Part shown: positions 7,470-16,983 of the stretch, piece by piece | How the letters are laid out: every line of letters begins with the position of its first letter | Position numbering within the stretch: the stretch's first letter is position 1 | Origin: Rhodospirillaceae bacterium | GTDB taxonomy: Bacteria > Pseudomonadota > Alphaproteobacteria > CACIAM-22H2 | Direction: 5' to 3' | Assembly: GCA_022843945.1 (NCBI GenBank) | Contig: JALHMR010000022.1 | Span: forward strand, 17,733 to 81,732 | DNA length: 64,000 bases | The notes under the pieces: model-generated | What the model saw: only the letters and a program-made list of their open reading frames with translations | The model's database searches: none | What the model was told of the DNA's origin: nothing | Translations under genes and position numbers: made by a program

Positions 7470-9359
7470 TTGGATTTCCTTCTCGTCCAGTTCCTGAACG
7501 GGCTCGCCAGCGCCTCGTCGCTGTTCCTGGTCGCCTCCGGGCTGTCGATCATCTTCGGCGTCAGCCGGATCGTGAACTTCGCCCACGGCTCGTTCTACAT
7601 GCTGGGCGCCTATGTCGCCTGGACGCTGACCCGCGGCCTCGACTGGGTCGCCTTCGGGCATCTGGGTTTCTGGGGCGGCATCCTCATCGCAGCCGTGGTC
7701 GTCGGCCTGCTTGGCGTCATCGTCGAGATCCTGCTGCTGCGCCGCATCTACCAGGCACCGGAGCTCTTCCAGCTCCTCGCCACCTTCGGCGTGGTGCTCA
7801 TCGTCCAGGACGCCACCCTGTGGATCTGGGGGGCGCAGGACCTGCTCGGGCCCCGCGCGCCCGGCATGCGTGGCGCCATCGACATCATGGGCCAGCGCTT
7901 CCCGCAGTATGAAATGCTGCTGATCGTCATCGGCCCGGCGGTGCTCGGCCTGCTCTGGCTGCTCTTCCACCGCACGCGGTGGGGCACGCTGGTGCGCGCC
8001 GCCACTCTCGACCGCGAGATGGTGGCGGCGCTGGGCGTCGACCAGAAACTGCTCTTCACCTCGATCTTCTTCCTCGGCTCGTTCCTGGCAGCACTCGGCG
8101 GGGGCCTGCAGCTGCCGCGCGAGCCGGTGCAGCTCAACATGGATTTAGCCATCATCGCCGATGCCTTCGTCGTCGTGGTGGTCGGCGGCATGGGCAGCGT
8201 GGGCGGCGCCTATCTCGCCGCCCTGCTGATCGCCGAGCTGCAGGCCTTCATGCTGTTCGTGCCCGACTTCGCTCTGTTCGGGGTCACGGTCTCGATCTCC
8301 AAGATGACGCTGATCCCGAGCTTCCTGGTCATGGCCGTGGTGCTCGTTGTCCGGCCCTACGGGCTTTTAGGCCGGCCGCCGTCGCACGCTCGCATCGCCG
8401 GAGCCGTCGAGCCGGTGGTGCGCGCCACCCCGGCCGAACTCAAATGGCTCGGCTACGCGGCGCTGGCCTTGCTCGTCGTGCTGCCGTTCTTCGTCGGCGA
8501 TTACGGCCTGATCGTCGCCACCGAGATCCTCATCATGGTGCTGGTCGCCGCCAGCCTGCATTTCATGATGGGCCCCGGCGGCATGGCTTCGTTCGGTCAC
8601 GCCGCCTATTTCGGCCTCGGCGCCTACGGGGCGGCCCTGATGACCAAGCACCTGATGGCGCCGATGGCGGTCGGCCTGGCAGCCGGGCCGCTGCTCGCCG
8701 GACTCTTCGGCATCCTCTTCGGCTGGTTCTGTGTGCGCCTGTCGGGCGTCTACCTCGCCATGCTCACCCTGGCCTTCGCCCAGATCGTCTGGTCGATCGC
8801 CTTCCAGTGGGTGGCGATGACCGGCGGCGACAACGGCCTGCTCGGCATCTGGCCGGATAGCTGGGCGACCGGCAAGGACGTCTACTACTACCTGACCCTG
8901 GCCTTGTGCGTGGCCGGCGTGCTGGTCCTGCGCCGCATGATCTACGCGCCCTTCGGCTACGCGCTGCGCGCCGGCCGCGATTCGCCCTTGCGGGCCGAAG
9001 CCATCGGCATCGACGTGGTGCGCGTGCAGTGGGCGGCCTTCACCGTGGCGGCGGTGTTCGCCGGCCTGGCCGGTGCGCTCTTCGTCTACTTCAAGGGCAG
9101 CGTCTTCCCGACCTACGCCTCGATCCCCAAATCGGTCGACGCGCTGATGATGGTGCTGATGGGCGGCGTGCAGACCATCACCGGCCCGCTGATCGGTGCC
9201 GTGGTCTACATGGGCCTGCACGAGCAGCTGGTGCGCCTGACCGAGCTCTGGCGCCTGGTGCTCGGCGCCTCGATCATCGCGCTGGTGCTGGCTTTCCCGC
9301 AGGGCATCGCCGGCTTCGTCGTGCGCCTGTGGCTCAAGGGCAAGGCGGAGGACCTATGA
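7470..9359 (+). CDS. ABC transporter permease, LivH-LivM fusion
   Basis: This 629-residue integral membrane protein combines two permeases that are often separate. Residues 1-~290 are LivH-like (GLSIIFGVSRIVNFAHGSFY, then VVGGMGSVGGAY), and ~330-625 are LivM-like (GPGGMASFGHAAYFGLGAYG, then SGVYLAMLTLAFAQ). The linker lies around RPPSHARIAG. No upstream in-frame ATG or GTG fits; a TTG at 7470 gives the family's usual MDFLLVQFLNG start, without a clear Shine-Dalgarno sequence. The stop overlaps the ATPase start (ATGA). It forms the inner-membrane channel of the importer encoded by the flanking genes. Confidence 0.88.
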   Translation: MDFLLVQFLNGLASASSLFLVASGLSIIFGVSRIVNFAHGSFYMLGAYVAWTLTRGLDWVAFGHLGFWGGILIAAVVVGLLGVIVEILLLRRIYQAPELFQLLATFGVVLIVQDATLWIWGAQDLLGPRAPGMRGAIDIMGQRFPQYEMLLIVIGPAVLGLLWLLFHRTRWGTLVRAATLDREMVAALGVDQKLLFTSIFFLGSFLAALGGGLQLPREPVQLNMDLAIIADAFVVVVVGGMGSVGGAYLAALLIAELQAFMLFVPDFALFGVTVSISKMTLIPSFLVMAVVLVVRPYGLLGRPPSHARIAGAVEPVVRATPAELKWLGYAALALLVVLPFFVGDYGLIVATEILIMVLVAASLHFMMGPGGMASFGHAAYFGLGAYGAALMTKHLMAPMAVGLAAGPLLAGLFGILFGWFCVRLSGVYLAMLTLAFAQIVWSIAFQWVAMTGGDNGLLGIWPDSWATGKDVYYYLTLALCVAGVLVLRRMIYAPFGYALRAGRDSPLRAEAIGIDVVRVQWAAFTVAAVFAGLAGALFVYFKGSVFPTYASIPKSVDALMMVLMGGVQTITGPLIGAVVYMGLHEQLVRLTELWRLVLGASIIALVLAFPQGIAGFVVRLWLKGKAEDL

Positions 9360-10114
9360 GCGTCCTCGCCGTCCAGGGCCTGCAGAAATCCTTCGGCGGC
9401 GTCCAGGCCGTGGCCGGCGTGAGCTTCGCCGTCGAGGCGGGCGAGCTCCTGGCCATGATCGGGCCCAACGGCGCCGGCAAGACCACCTGCTTCAACATGC
9501 TGATGGGCCAGCTCAGGCCGGATGCCGGCAGCGTCGCCTTCGAGGGCAGCGACATCACCGGCCTGGCGCCGCGTCAGGTCTGGCGGCTCGGCGTGGGCCG
9601 CACCTTCCAGATCACCGCCACCTTCGCCTCGATGACCGTGTCGGAGAACGTGCAGATGGCGCTGCTCTCCCATCACCGCAAGCTCGCCTCGTTCTGGGCG
9701 CCGGCGACCTCGCTTTACGCCGATGAGGCGGCGGCGCTGCTGCAGCAGGTTGGCATGGTAGATCAGCGGCAGCGGGCCTGCGGCGTGCTGGCTTATGGCG
9801 ATCTCAAGCGCGTCGAGCTGGCCGTGGCCCTCGCCAACCAGCCGCGCCTGCTGCTGATGGACGAGCCGACCGCCGGCATGGCGCCGCGCGAGCGTGTCGC
9901 GCTGATGGAGCTGACGGCTAAGCTCACCCGCGACCGCGGCATCGCCGTGCTGTTCACCGAGCACGACATGGATGTGGTCTTCGCCCAGGCCGACCGCATC
10001 ATCGTGCTCAACCGCGGCCGCCTGATCGCGCAAGGGACACCGGCCGAGGTGCGTGCCGACAAGGGGGTGCAGGACGTCTATCTCGGCTCCGGCTCCACCT
10101 TTGGGGGCCACTGA
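9356..10114 (+). CDS. ABC transporter ATP-binding protein, LivG type
   Basis: This 252-residue ATPase starts at the ATG overlapping the permease stop. It has Walker A GPNGAGKTTC, an early QKSFGGVQAVAGVSF typical of LivG, a relaxed signature YGDLKRVELA, Walker B LLLMDEPTAGMAP and the switch His in TEHDMD. The frame is open about 450 bases further upstream, but that part lies inside the permease gene in another frame and shows no domain. LivG pairs with LivF to power import through the fused permease. Its stop overlaps the next start (TGATG). Confidence 0.9.
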   Translation: MSVLAVQGLQKSFGGVQAVAGVSFAVEAGELLAMIGPNGAGKTTCFNMLMGQLRPDAGSVAFEGSDITGLAPRQVWRLGVGRTFQITATFASMTVSENVQMALLSHHRKLASFWAPATSLYADEAAALLQQVGMVDQRQRACGVLAYGDLKRVELAVALANQPRLLLMDEPTAGMAPRERVALMELTAKLTRDRGIAVLFTEHDMDVVFAQADRIIVLNRGRLIAQGTPAEVRADKGVQDVYLGSGSTFGGH

Positions 10115-10815
10115 TGCTCGATGTAAAAGGCCTCCACACCTATTACGGCCGGGCGCATATCCTGGCCGACGTGGCGCTAAGCGTGGCCAAGGGCGAGGTC
10201 GTGGTGCTGCTCGGCCGCAACGGGGCCGGCAAGTCGACCACCATGAAAAGCATCATGGGGCTGGTGCCCGCCCGGGCCGGGGTGATCCGTTTCCTCGACC
10301 AGGACATCACCGGCAGGGAGTCGCATGCGATCGCCCGGATGGGCCTCGGCTACGTGCCGGAGGACCGGCGCATCTTCGCGGAGCTCACGGTGATGGAGAA
10401 CCTCGAGGTCGGCCGCCAGAAGCCGCGCGAGGGCGCGCCGACCTGGACGGCCGAGCGGCTGTTCGCGATCTTCCCCAACCTTGCCGAGATGCGCGACCGC
10501 CCCGGCGGTCGGATGAGCGGCGGCGAGCAACAGATGCTGACCATCGCCCGCACCCTGATGGGCAATCCGCGCGCCATCCTGCTCGACGAGCCGTCCGAAG
10601 GCCTGGCGCCGGTGATCGTCGAGCAGATGGCCAACACCATCAAGGCGCTGAAGTCCGAGGGGCTGACGGTCGTGCTCTCGGAGCAGAACCTTCATTTTGC
10701 GCACCTCGTGGCAGATCGCGCCTACATCATCGAGAAGGGCCGCATCCGCTACACCGGCACGATGGGCGAGCTTGCCGCCAACGATTCGGTGCGCGCACAA
10801 TACCTCAGCGTCTAG
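10114..10815 (+). CDS. ABC transporter ATP-binding protein, LivF type
   Basis: This 233-residue ATPase has the LivF features: LHTYYGRAHILADV, Walker A GRNGAGKST, signature MSGGEQQML, Walker B AILLDEPSEGLAP and the switch region LSEQNLHFA. It starts one base before the LivG stop ends, so the two ATPases should be made in similar amounts. Together with the binding protein, fused permease and LivG it completes a five-domain importer. Length is normal for the family. Confidence 0.9.
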   Translation: MLDVKGLHTYYGRAHILADVALSVAKGEVVVLLGRNGAGKSTTMKSIMGLVPARAGVIRFLDQDITGRESHAIARMGLGYVPEDRRIFAELTVMENLEVGRQKPREGAPTWTAERLFAIFPNLAEMRDRPGGRMSGGEQQMLTIARTLMGNPRAILLDEPSEGLAPVIVEQMANTIKALKSEGLTVVLSEQNLHFAHLVADRAYIIEKGRIRYTGTMGELAANDSVRAQYLSV

Positions 10816-10826
10816 CGGAGGATCCC

Positions 10827-11918
10827 ATGAGCGCCGCACTCCTCACGGTCAGCGAAGTCCGCACCACGCCGGTGGTGGCGCCGCTCAAATATCCGGTGAC
10901 CACCGCGTCGGGCACGCTGAGCGAGGCGCCGCTGCTGCTCATCGACCTCATAACCAAGGAAGGCATCACCGGCCGCGCCTATCTGCTCGCCTACCAGCGG
11001 CTGGCGCTCAAGGGGCTGGACGAGCTGGTCAAGGCGCTGGGCGCGACGCTGATCGGGCAGACCGTGGTGCCCGCCGAGCTGGAGCCGCAGATGCGGTCGC
11101 GTTACACGCTGCTGGGTGGGGCGCGCGGCCTCGCCGGCATTGCCGTCTCCGGTCTCGACATGGCGCTGTGGGATGCCTTGGCGCAAAGCCGCGGCGTGCC
11201 GCTGGTGACGCTGCTCGGCGGCAGGGCGCGGCCGATCCGCGCCTATAACAGCCTGGGCATGGTCTCCGCTGCCAACGCCACCGAGGTCGCGAGCCGGTCT
11301 TTTGCGAATGGCTTCAAGGCGGCCAAGTTCAAGATCGGCTGGAAGAGCTTCGCCGAGGATCTCGCGGCGGTGCGCGCCTTCCGCAAGGCCGCACCCGCCG
11401 ATGCCTCGCTGATGGTCGACTTCAACCAGTGCCTGTCGGTGGCCGAGGCGATGCGGCGCAGCCGCGGGCTCGATGGCGAAGGCCTGGCCTGGATCGAGGA
11501 GCCGGTGCGCTGCGATGACTTCGCCGGCTGCGCCGAGGTGGCGGCCGCGGTCGAGACGCCGATCCAGATCGGCGAGAATTTCTCGGGCACCTTCGAGATG
11601 GCAGCGGCGCTCAAGGCGCGGGCCTGCGACTACGTGATGCCCGACCCGCAGCAGATCGGCGGGGTCAGCGGCTGGCTGCGCGCCGCAGCACTCGCCCATG
11701 CCGCGGGTGTCGAGTGCTCGACCCACCTGTTCATCGAGGTGAGCGCGCATCTCCTGCCGGTGACGCCGACCTGCCACTGGCTGGAATTCCTGGATGTCGC
11801 TGGCTCCGTGCTGCAGGAGCCGCCACAGGTGATCGATGGCGCCGTCACAGCCTCGGGCAAGCCGGGCATCGGCCTTGCTTGGGACGCGGCCGCGGTCAAA
11901 CGCTACAGGGTGGAATGA
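10827..11918 (+). CDS. Enolase-superfamily enzyme (mandelate racemase/muconate lactonizing type)
   Basis: This 363-residue enzyme has the superfamily's capping domain and TIM barrel. Visible active-site residues are K167 and K169 (KFK), metal ligands D198 (VDFN), E224 (WIEEP) and E250 (GENF), and H300 (STHLFIE), the layout of the mandelate racemase subgroup. GGAGG lies before the ATG at 10827; the open frame upstream is inside livF and not coding. The enzyme would abstract a proton next to a carboxylate for racemisation, dehydration or cycloisomerisation. Which carboxylate is unknown, but a ring-opened or hydroxylated acid from the pathway fits the location. Confidence 0.85.
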   Translation: MSAALLTVSEVRTTPVVAPLKYPVTTASGTLSEAPLLLIDLITKEGITGRAYLLAYQRLALKGLDELVKALGATLIGQTVVPAELEPQMRSRYTLLGGARGLAGIAVSGLDMALWDALAQSRGVPLVTLLGGRARPIRAYNSLGMVSAANATEVASRSFANGFKAAKFKIGWKSFAEDLAAVRAFRKAAPADASLMVDFNQCLSVAEAMRRSRGLDGEGLAWIEEPVRCDDFAGCAEVAAAVETPIQIGENFSGTFEMAAALKARACDYVMPDPQQIGGVSGWLRAAALAHAAGVECSTHLFIEVSAHLLPVTPTCHWLEFLDVAGSVLQEPPQVIDGAVTASGKPGIGLAWDAAAVKRYRVE

Positions 11919-12355
11919 TGGTTGTCCGGCCGATCGAACGTCAGGATCGCAAGCAATGGGAGCCGCTGTGGGAGGGCTACAACACCTTCTACGAGCGTAC
12001 GATCCCGGCCGCGATCACCGACACGACCTGGGGCCGCTTCTTCGACGCCTACGAGCCGGTCCGCGCCCTGGTGGCGGAGGACGGCAGCCGGCTGATCGGC
12101 ATGGTGCACTATATCTTTCATCGCAACACCACGATGATCAGCCCGACCTGCTACCTGCAGGACCTATTCACCAGTAAGGAAGCCCGCGGCAAGGGTGTCG
12201 GCCGGGCGCTGATCGAGGCGATCTATGCCAGGGCGAAGGAAGCGGGTGCCCCGCGCGTCTACTGGCAGACCCACGAGACCAACAAGACGGCGCAGCTCCT
12301 CTACGACAAGGTCTCGAAGAAGTCCGGCTTCATCGTCTACCGCACGGATATCTAG
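11915..12355 (+). CDS. GNAT family N-acetyltransferase
   Basis: This 146-residue protein has a single GNAT fold. YLQDLFTSKEARGKGVGRALIE is the acetyl-CoA-binding motif A (RGKGVG), and YWQTHETNKTAQLLYDKV is the usual C-terminal motif B. Two ATGs in tandem (11915 and 11918) overlap the stop of the enolase-superfamily gene, so it is translationally coupled to it. The substrate is unknown; an amine or small metabolite from the locus is possible. It is the last gene of the forward run and faces the DUF1989 gene. Confidence 0.85.
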   Translation: MMVVRPIERQDRKQWEPLWEGYNTFYERTIPAAITDTTWGRFFDAYEPVRALVAEDGSRLIGMVHYIFHRNTTMISPTCYLQDLFTSKEARGKGVGRALIEAIYARAKEAGAPRVYWQTHETNKTAQLLYDKVSKKSGFIVYRTDI

Positions 12356-12358
12356 CGC

Positions 12359-13000
12359 TTAGTTCGGCGCGAAGATCGTCACCTTCACCGGGGTGCAGTG
12401 ATAGGCGTTGCAGGGTGCGAGCACGTCCATCGGGCAGTTCGACAGGCCGACCAGGCAGTCCATCATCGCCTCGAACTCGATGTAGTCGCCCGGCTTCGAC
12501 ACCGGCTCGCCGATGATCCAGCGCCCCTGCGCGCAGTCGTGGTGGTAGTTCATGAACAGGTCCATCGTGTCCGGCACGTCCTCGGGCAGCAGCCCGTAGG
12601 GCGCGATGGCCTTGGCTATGATCTCGTGGCAGCCATCGACCGGGCCGATGCCGAAGGTCTCGTAGAGGAAGCGGTTGCACATGCGGTTGTGCGTGTCGTG
12701 CACGCCCTTGGGCTCTGGCGTCTCTTCGATGATCGTCATCATCGGCCGGCAGATGGTCGACATCAGCGTGTCGCCGATGGTCAGCTTGTCGCGCGGGATG
12801 TAGGGCGTGCCGGCGGGCGGCACGTAGCGCGTGCGCGAATACGAGGTCGAGAGCTTCTCGCGCAGGTTCGCCTTGTTGAACACCGCCATGTCGACGACCT
12901 GCTTGCCCTCGAGATCGGTCACCCGCAGGCGCTGGCCCTTGGCCACCTCGACCGCCAGCCCGGTCTTGGGTGGCATCACCTTCTCGAAGACTGTTCTCAT
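12359..13000 (-). CDS. DUF1989 / urea carboxylase-associated family protein
   Basis: This 213-residue protein matches DUF1989, a family often found beside urea carboxylase or amidohydrolase genes. Segments supporting this are GQRLRVTDLEGKQVVDMAVFN, STSYSRTRYVP, a HDTHNRMCNRF Cys/His patch, MNYHHDCAQGRW and CPMDVLAPCNAYHCTPV. The conserved Cys/His residues could bind metal, which is unproven. It overlaps the enamidase gene by four bases on the minus strand, so the two are co-expressed. A role in handling released nitrogen or an intermediate is inference. Confidence 0.83.
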   Translation of the reverse strand: MRTVFEKVMPPKTGLAVEVAKGQRLRVTDLEGKQVVDMAVFNKANLREKLSTSYSRTRYVPPAGTPYIPRDKLTIGDTLMSTICRPMMTIIEETPEPKGVHDTHNRMCNRFLYETFGIGPVDGCHEIIAKAIAPYGLLPEDVPDTMDLFMNYHHDCAQGRWIIGEPVSKPGDYIEFEAMMDCLVGLSNCPMDVLAPCNAYHCTPVKVTIFAPN

Positions 13001-14193
13001 GAGGCGACCACCTCGGGCACCTTCTCGGCGGGCGGCGTGTTGCGCGAGCGCCCGACCCGCACGATGCCGTCGATCACCACCATGCCCACGCCCGGCAGGT
13101 CGCCCCTGCGCACGCTGTCGAGGAGGTTGCTGCCGCTCGAATGCTGCGCCTTGTCCATGAAGCAGTAGTCGGCGTCCTTGCCCACGGCGATCAGACCGCA
13201 GTTCAGCTCACGCAGCTTCGCCGTGTTGCCGGTGGCGAAGCAAAAGGCCTGCTCGGCCGGGGTTTCGCCGACGCTTGAAAGCAAGGCGATCATGCGCAGG
13301 ATGCCCAGCGGCTGAACGCCCGAGCCGGCCGGTGAATCGGTACCCAGGATCACGCGGTGGAACTGCTTCAACTCCTTGGCGATTCGCAGCGCGTGCAGGC
13401 CGGCGAGCTCGTTGCCGTTATGCACGATCTCGATCGCCCGCTCGCATTGCTCGCACAGGCAGGTGATCTGGGCGAGCGGCAGGGCGGTGTGGCCGCCATT
13501 GATGTGGCCGATGACGTCGGCGTCCGCCTCGAGCACCACGTCCTTGTCGATATAGCCGGAGCCGGGGACCGAGGGGCCGCCGGTGTGGATGGTCGACTGG
13601 ATGCCGTATTTGCGCGCCCAGGCGACCATCTGCTTGGCTTCGTCGCCGGCCTTGACCGAGCCCAGCCCGATCTCGCCCAGCAGCTTGACGCCCGATTTGG
13701 CCAGCTCGGCAAAGTCGCTTTCGACCATGCCTTTCTCGATCACGGGTGCTCCGGCCAGCACCTTCACGCCGCCGGGGCGGAAGGCGTCGAAGGCGCGCTG
13801 CGCGGTGATGGCCAGCGCCTTCAGGCCGACGATGTCCTTGGGTCGGCCGGGCAGGTGGACTTCGCCGGCCGAGATCATGGTGGTGACGCCGCCATTGAGG
13901 AAGGAGTCGATCCAGCCGAGCTGGCTCTGGCGCGGCGTCCAGTCCCCGAACACGGGGTGGACATGGCTGTCGATCAGGCCGGGGGCGAGGGTCGTGCCCT
14001 TGGCGTCGATCGTCAGCTTGGCGCCGGCGGTGTCGAGATCCCTGGCCCGGCCGATCCCGGTGATCTTGCCGTCGACGGCGACGACCGTGTCGGCGTCCAG
14101 GATCGGGCGGTCGAGATCGCCCGAGAGCAGCAGCCCGATGTTGCGGACGACCGTCTTGCCGCTGGGGCCGCCCGTGCCTGCTGCTTCCGCCAT
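12997..14193 (-). CDS. ena: Enamidase (amidohydrolase family)
   Basis: This 398-residue amidohydrolase closely resembles E. barkeri enamidase, which hydrolyses 1,4,5,6-tetrahydro-6-oxonicotinate to ammonia and 2-formylglutarate. Shared landmarks are the KTVVRNIGLLLSGD start, LIDSHVHP (metal ligands H77 and H79), GGVTTMISAGEVHLPGRPKD, GEIGLGSVK, HTGGPSVPGSG, GHINGG, the catalytic Asp region GTDSPAGSG and an ending with RSRNTPPAEK. GGGAGGAAG stands before the ATG. It supplies the second diagnostic step of the reductive nicotinate route, and its presence with the reductase gene makes both assignments stronger. Confidence 0.85.
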   Translation of the reverse strand: MAEAAGTGGPSGKTVVRNIGLLLSGDLDRPILDADTVVAVDGKITGIGRARDLDTAGAKLTIDAKGTTLAPGLIDSHVHPVFGDWTPRQSQLGWIDSFLNGGVTTMISAGEVHLPGRPKDIVGLKALAITAQRAFDAFRPGGVKVLAGAPVIEKGMVESDFAELAKSGVKLLGEIGLGSVKAGDEAKQMVAWARKYGIQSTIHTGGPSVPGSGYIDKDVVLEADADVIGHINGGHTALPLAQITCLCEQCERAIEIVHNGNELAGLHALRIAKELKQFHRVILGTDSPAGSGVQPLGILRMIALLSSVGETPAEQAFCFATGNTAKLRELNCGLIAVGKDADYCFMDKAQHSSGSNLLDSVRRGDLPGVGMVVIDGIVRVGRSRNTPPAEKVPEVVAS

Positions 14194-14249
14194 GCTTCCT
14201 CCCGCCTGATGCGGGCGGAAGCTTCCGTCAGTTCAGCAGGCGGATCAAG

Positions 14250-14513
14250 TCAGTGCAGGACGAGGAGGCTGGTGTTGGCGCGGATCTGGGGCGGCTTGAT
14301 CAGCTCGCAATTGGCGACGCGCACGCTGTGCAGCTTGCCGTCGAGATTGCGTTCCCAGAACTTGAGAAACCGGCCGAGCTCGGGAAAGCGCGGCGCCAGG
14401 TCCAGGGCCTGCCAGACATAGGTCTGCAAAAGGCCCGGGTGATCCGGCATGTGATAGAGGATTTCAGCGGTAGTCAGGCGGTAGTCTCGCAGCTGCAGCG
14501 CCAGTGTCGCCAT
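14250..14513 (-). CDS. usg: Usg family protein
   Basis: This 87-residue protein matches Usg, a small alphaproteobacterial family first noted beside tryptophan genes: LRDYRLTTAEILYHMPDHPG, LLQTYVWQALDLAPRFPEL and LDGKLHSVRVANCELI. An AGGAGGT site lies about eight bases before the ATG. The biochemical function is unknown. It is divergent from groES, and the roughly 300-bp spacer holds the chaperonin promoter and probably its own. Confidence 0.88.
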   Translation of the reverse strand: MATLALQLRDYRLTTAEILYHMPDHPGLLQTYVWQALDLAPRFPELGRFLKFWERNLDGKLHSVRVANCELIKPPQIRANTSLLVLH

Positions 14514-14721
14514 GTAGAAGTACCTCCTAGCCCCATGGGTACTGAAACAACGACTCGACGCCCCTGAGTCTGCTGGGACAAGTTTAAAAAAACAATAATA
14601 TTCAAAGGCTTAGCAGCATGGCCCTGAGAGTGCTGCTGCTTCGGCCGGAGCCGGGCCTGCCCAGTTTTGAAGCGCCTGAAGGTTAACGAAGAAATCCAAG
14701 AGCTTGGCGGTTGGCTGACAC
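14514..14721. other. usg-groES spacer, usg side
   Basis: I see no gene here. Next to usg is its ribosome-binding site. At 14581-14612 there is a short A/T-rich patch (runs of A and AATAATATT) that stands out against the GC-rich background and could hold a usg promoter, though I cannot assign -35 and -10 boxes with confidence. Confidence 0.4.
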
Positions 14722-14749
14722 TTGACTAACGGCCGCCAGACCCTTAAAT
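14722..14749 (+). promoter_or_regulatory. Probable sigma-70 promoter of groESL
   Basis: TTGACT at 14722-14727 and TTAAAT at 14744-14749 are separated by 16 bases, a fair match to housekeeping -35 and -10 boxes. They lie immediately upstream of the CIRCE operator, so a transcript would start inside or next to it, the usual arrangement for HrcA repression. The call rests on sequence and position only. Confidence 0.6.
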
Positions 14750-14751
14750 CC

Positions 14752-14778
14752 CCAGCACTCACTGAGGGCGAGTGCTAA
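14752..14778. promoter_or_regulatory. CIRCE operator (HrcA binding site)
   Basis: An inverted repeat with arms AGCACTC and GAGTGCTAA around a 9-base spacer matches the CIRCE consensus TTAGCACTC-N9-GAGTGCTAA. The right arm is perfect; the left arm has CC in place of the outer TT. It lies 38 bases before groES, so HrcA would repress the chaperonin operon until heat shock. No hrcA gene is in the window. Confidence 0.92.
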
Positions 14779-14816
14779 CAGCCCGCCCCGGGGGCATCAA
14801 TCCAGGAGGATTTACA

Positions 14817-15134
14817 ATGAAGTTTAGGCCTTTGCATGACCGCGTCGTGGTTCGTCGCCTTGAGGACGAGACCAAGACGTCGGGCGGCATCATCATTCCC
14901 GACACCGCCAAGGAAAAGCCGATGCAGGGCGAGATCGTCGCTGCCGGCCCGGGCGCCCGCAACGAGCAGGGCGCTCTCGTCGCCCTCGACGTCAAGGCCG
15001 GCGACCGCATCCTGTTCGGCAAGTGGTCGGGCACCGAAGTGAAGATCGACGGCGAAGAGCTGCTGATCATGAAGGAGTCGGACATCCTCGGCATCATCGA
15101 GGGCGCCGCTTCTTCGAAGAAGAAGGCCGCCTGA
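14817..15134 (+). CDS. groS: Co-chaperonin GroES
   Basis: This 105-residue protein forms the heptameric lid of the GroEL chamber. It has the usual start [13 protein letters not shown], the mobile-loop region [30 protein letters not shown] and the ending ILGIIEG. An AGGAGG site lies 7-12 bases before ATG 14817; the in-frame GTG at 14772 lies inside the CIRCE arm and is rejected. The C-terminal lysine-rich tail (SSKKKAA) is slightly longer than in E. coli. It is co-transcribed with groEL 36 bases downstream. Confidence 0.97.
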   Translation: MKFRPLHDRVVVRRLEDETKTSGGIIIPDTAKEKPMQGEIVAAGPGARNEQGALVALDVKAGDRILFGKWSGTEVKIDGEELLIMKESDILGIIEGAASSKKKAA

Positions 15135-15140
15135 GCCTAA

Positions 15141-16817
<1,677 letters not shown>

Positions 16818-16846
16818 GTCCAGCCTCAGCACCGCAAGGAAACGGG

Positions 16847-16879
16847 AAGGGCGGGTCTTCGGACCCGCCCTTTTCTTTT
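16847..16879 (+). terminator. Rho-independent terminator of groESL
   Basis: An 11-bp perfect stem AAGGGCGGGTC/GACCCGCCCTT closes on a TTCG tetraloop and is followed by TTCTTTT. It lies 30 bases after the groEL stop, a textbook intrinsic terminator. Confidence 0.92.
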
Positions 16880-16983
16880 GCGCGCCGCCCGGGTCAGGCC
16901 GGTTCTTCGGGAATAGGTGCGGGTCGGTTAGTGTTCCCTTCCGAAGGCGCCCACTCGTGGCGCCAGGGTTCGGGAGGAAAACC

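Noticed and set aside
10053..10826. N-terminal extension of the enolase-superfamily gene
   Set aside because: It overlaps livF in another frame; the enzyme family starts near ATG 10827, which has a GGAGG site.
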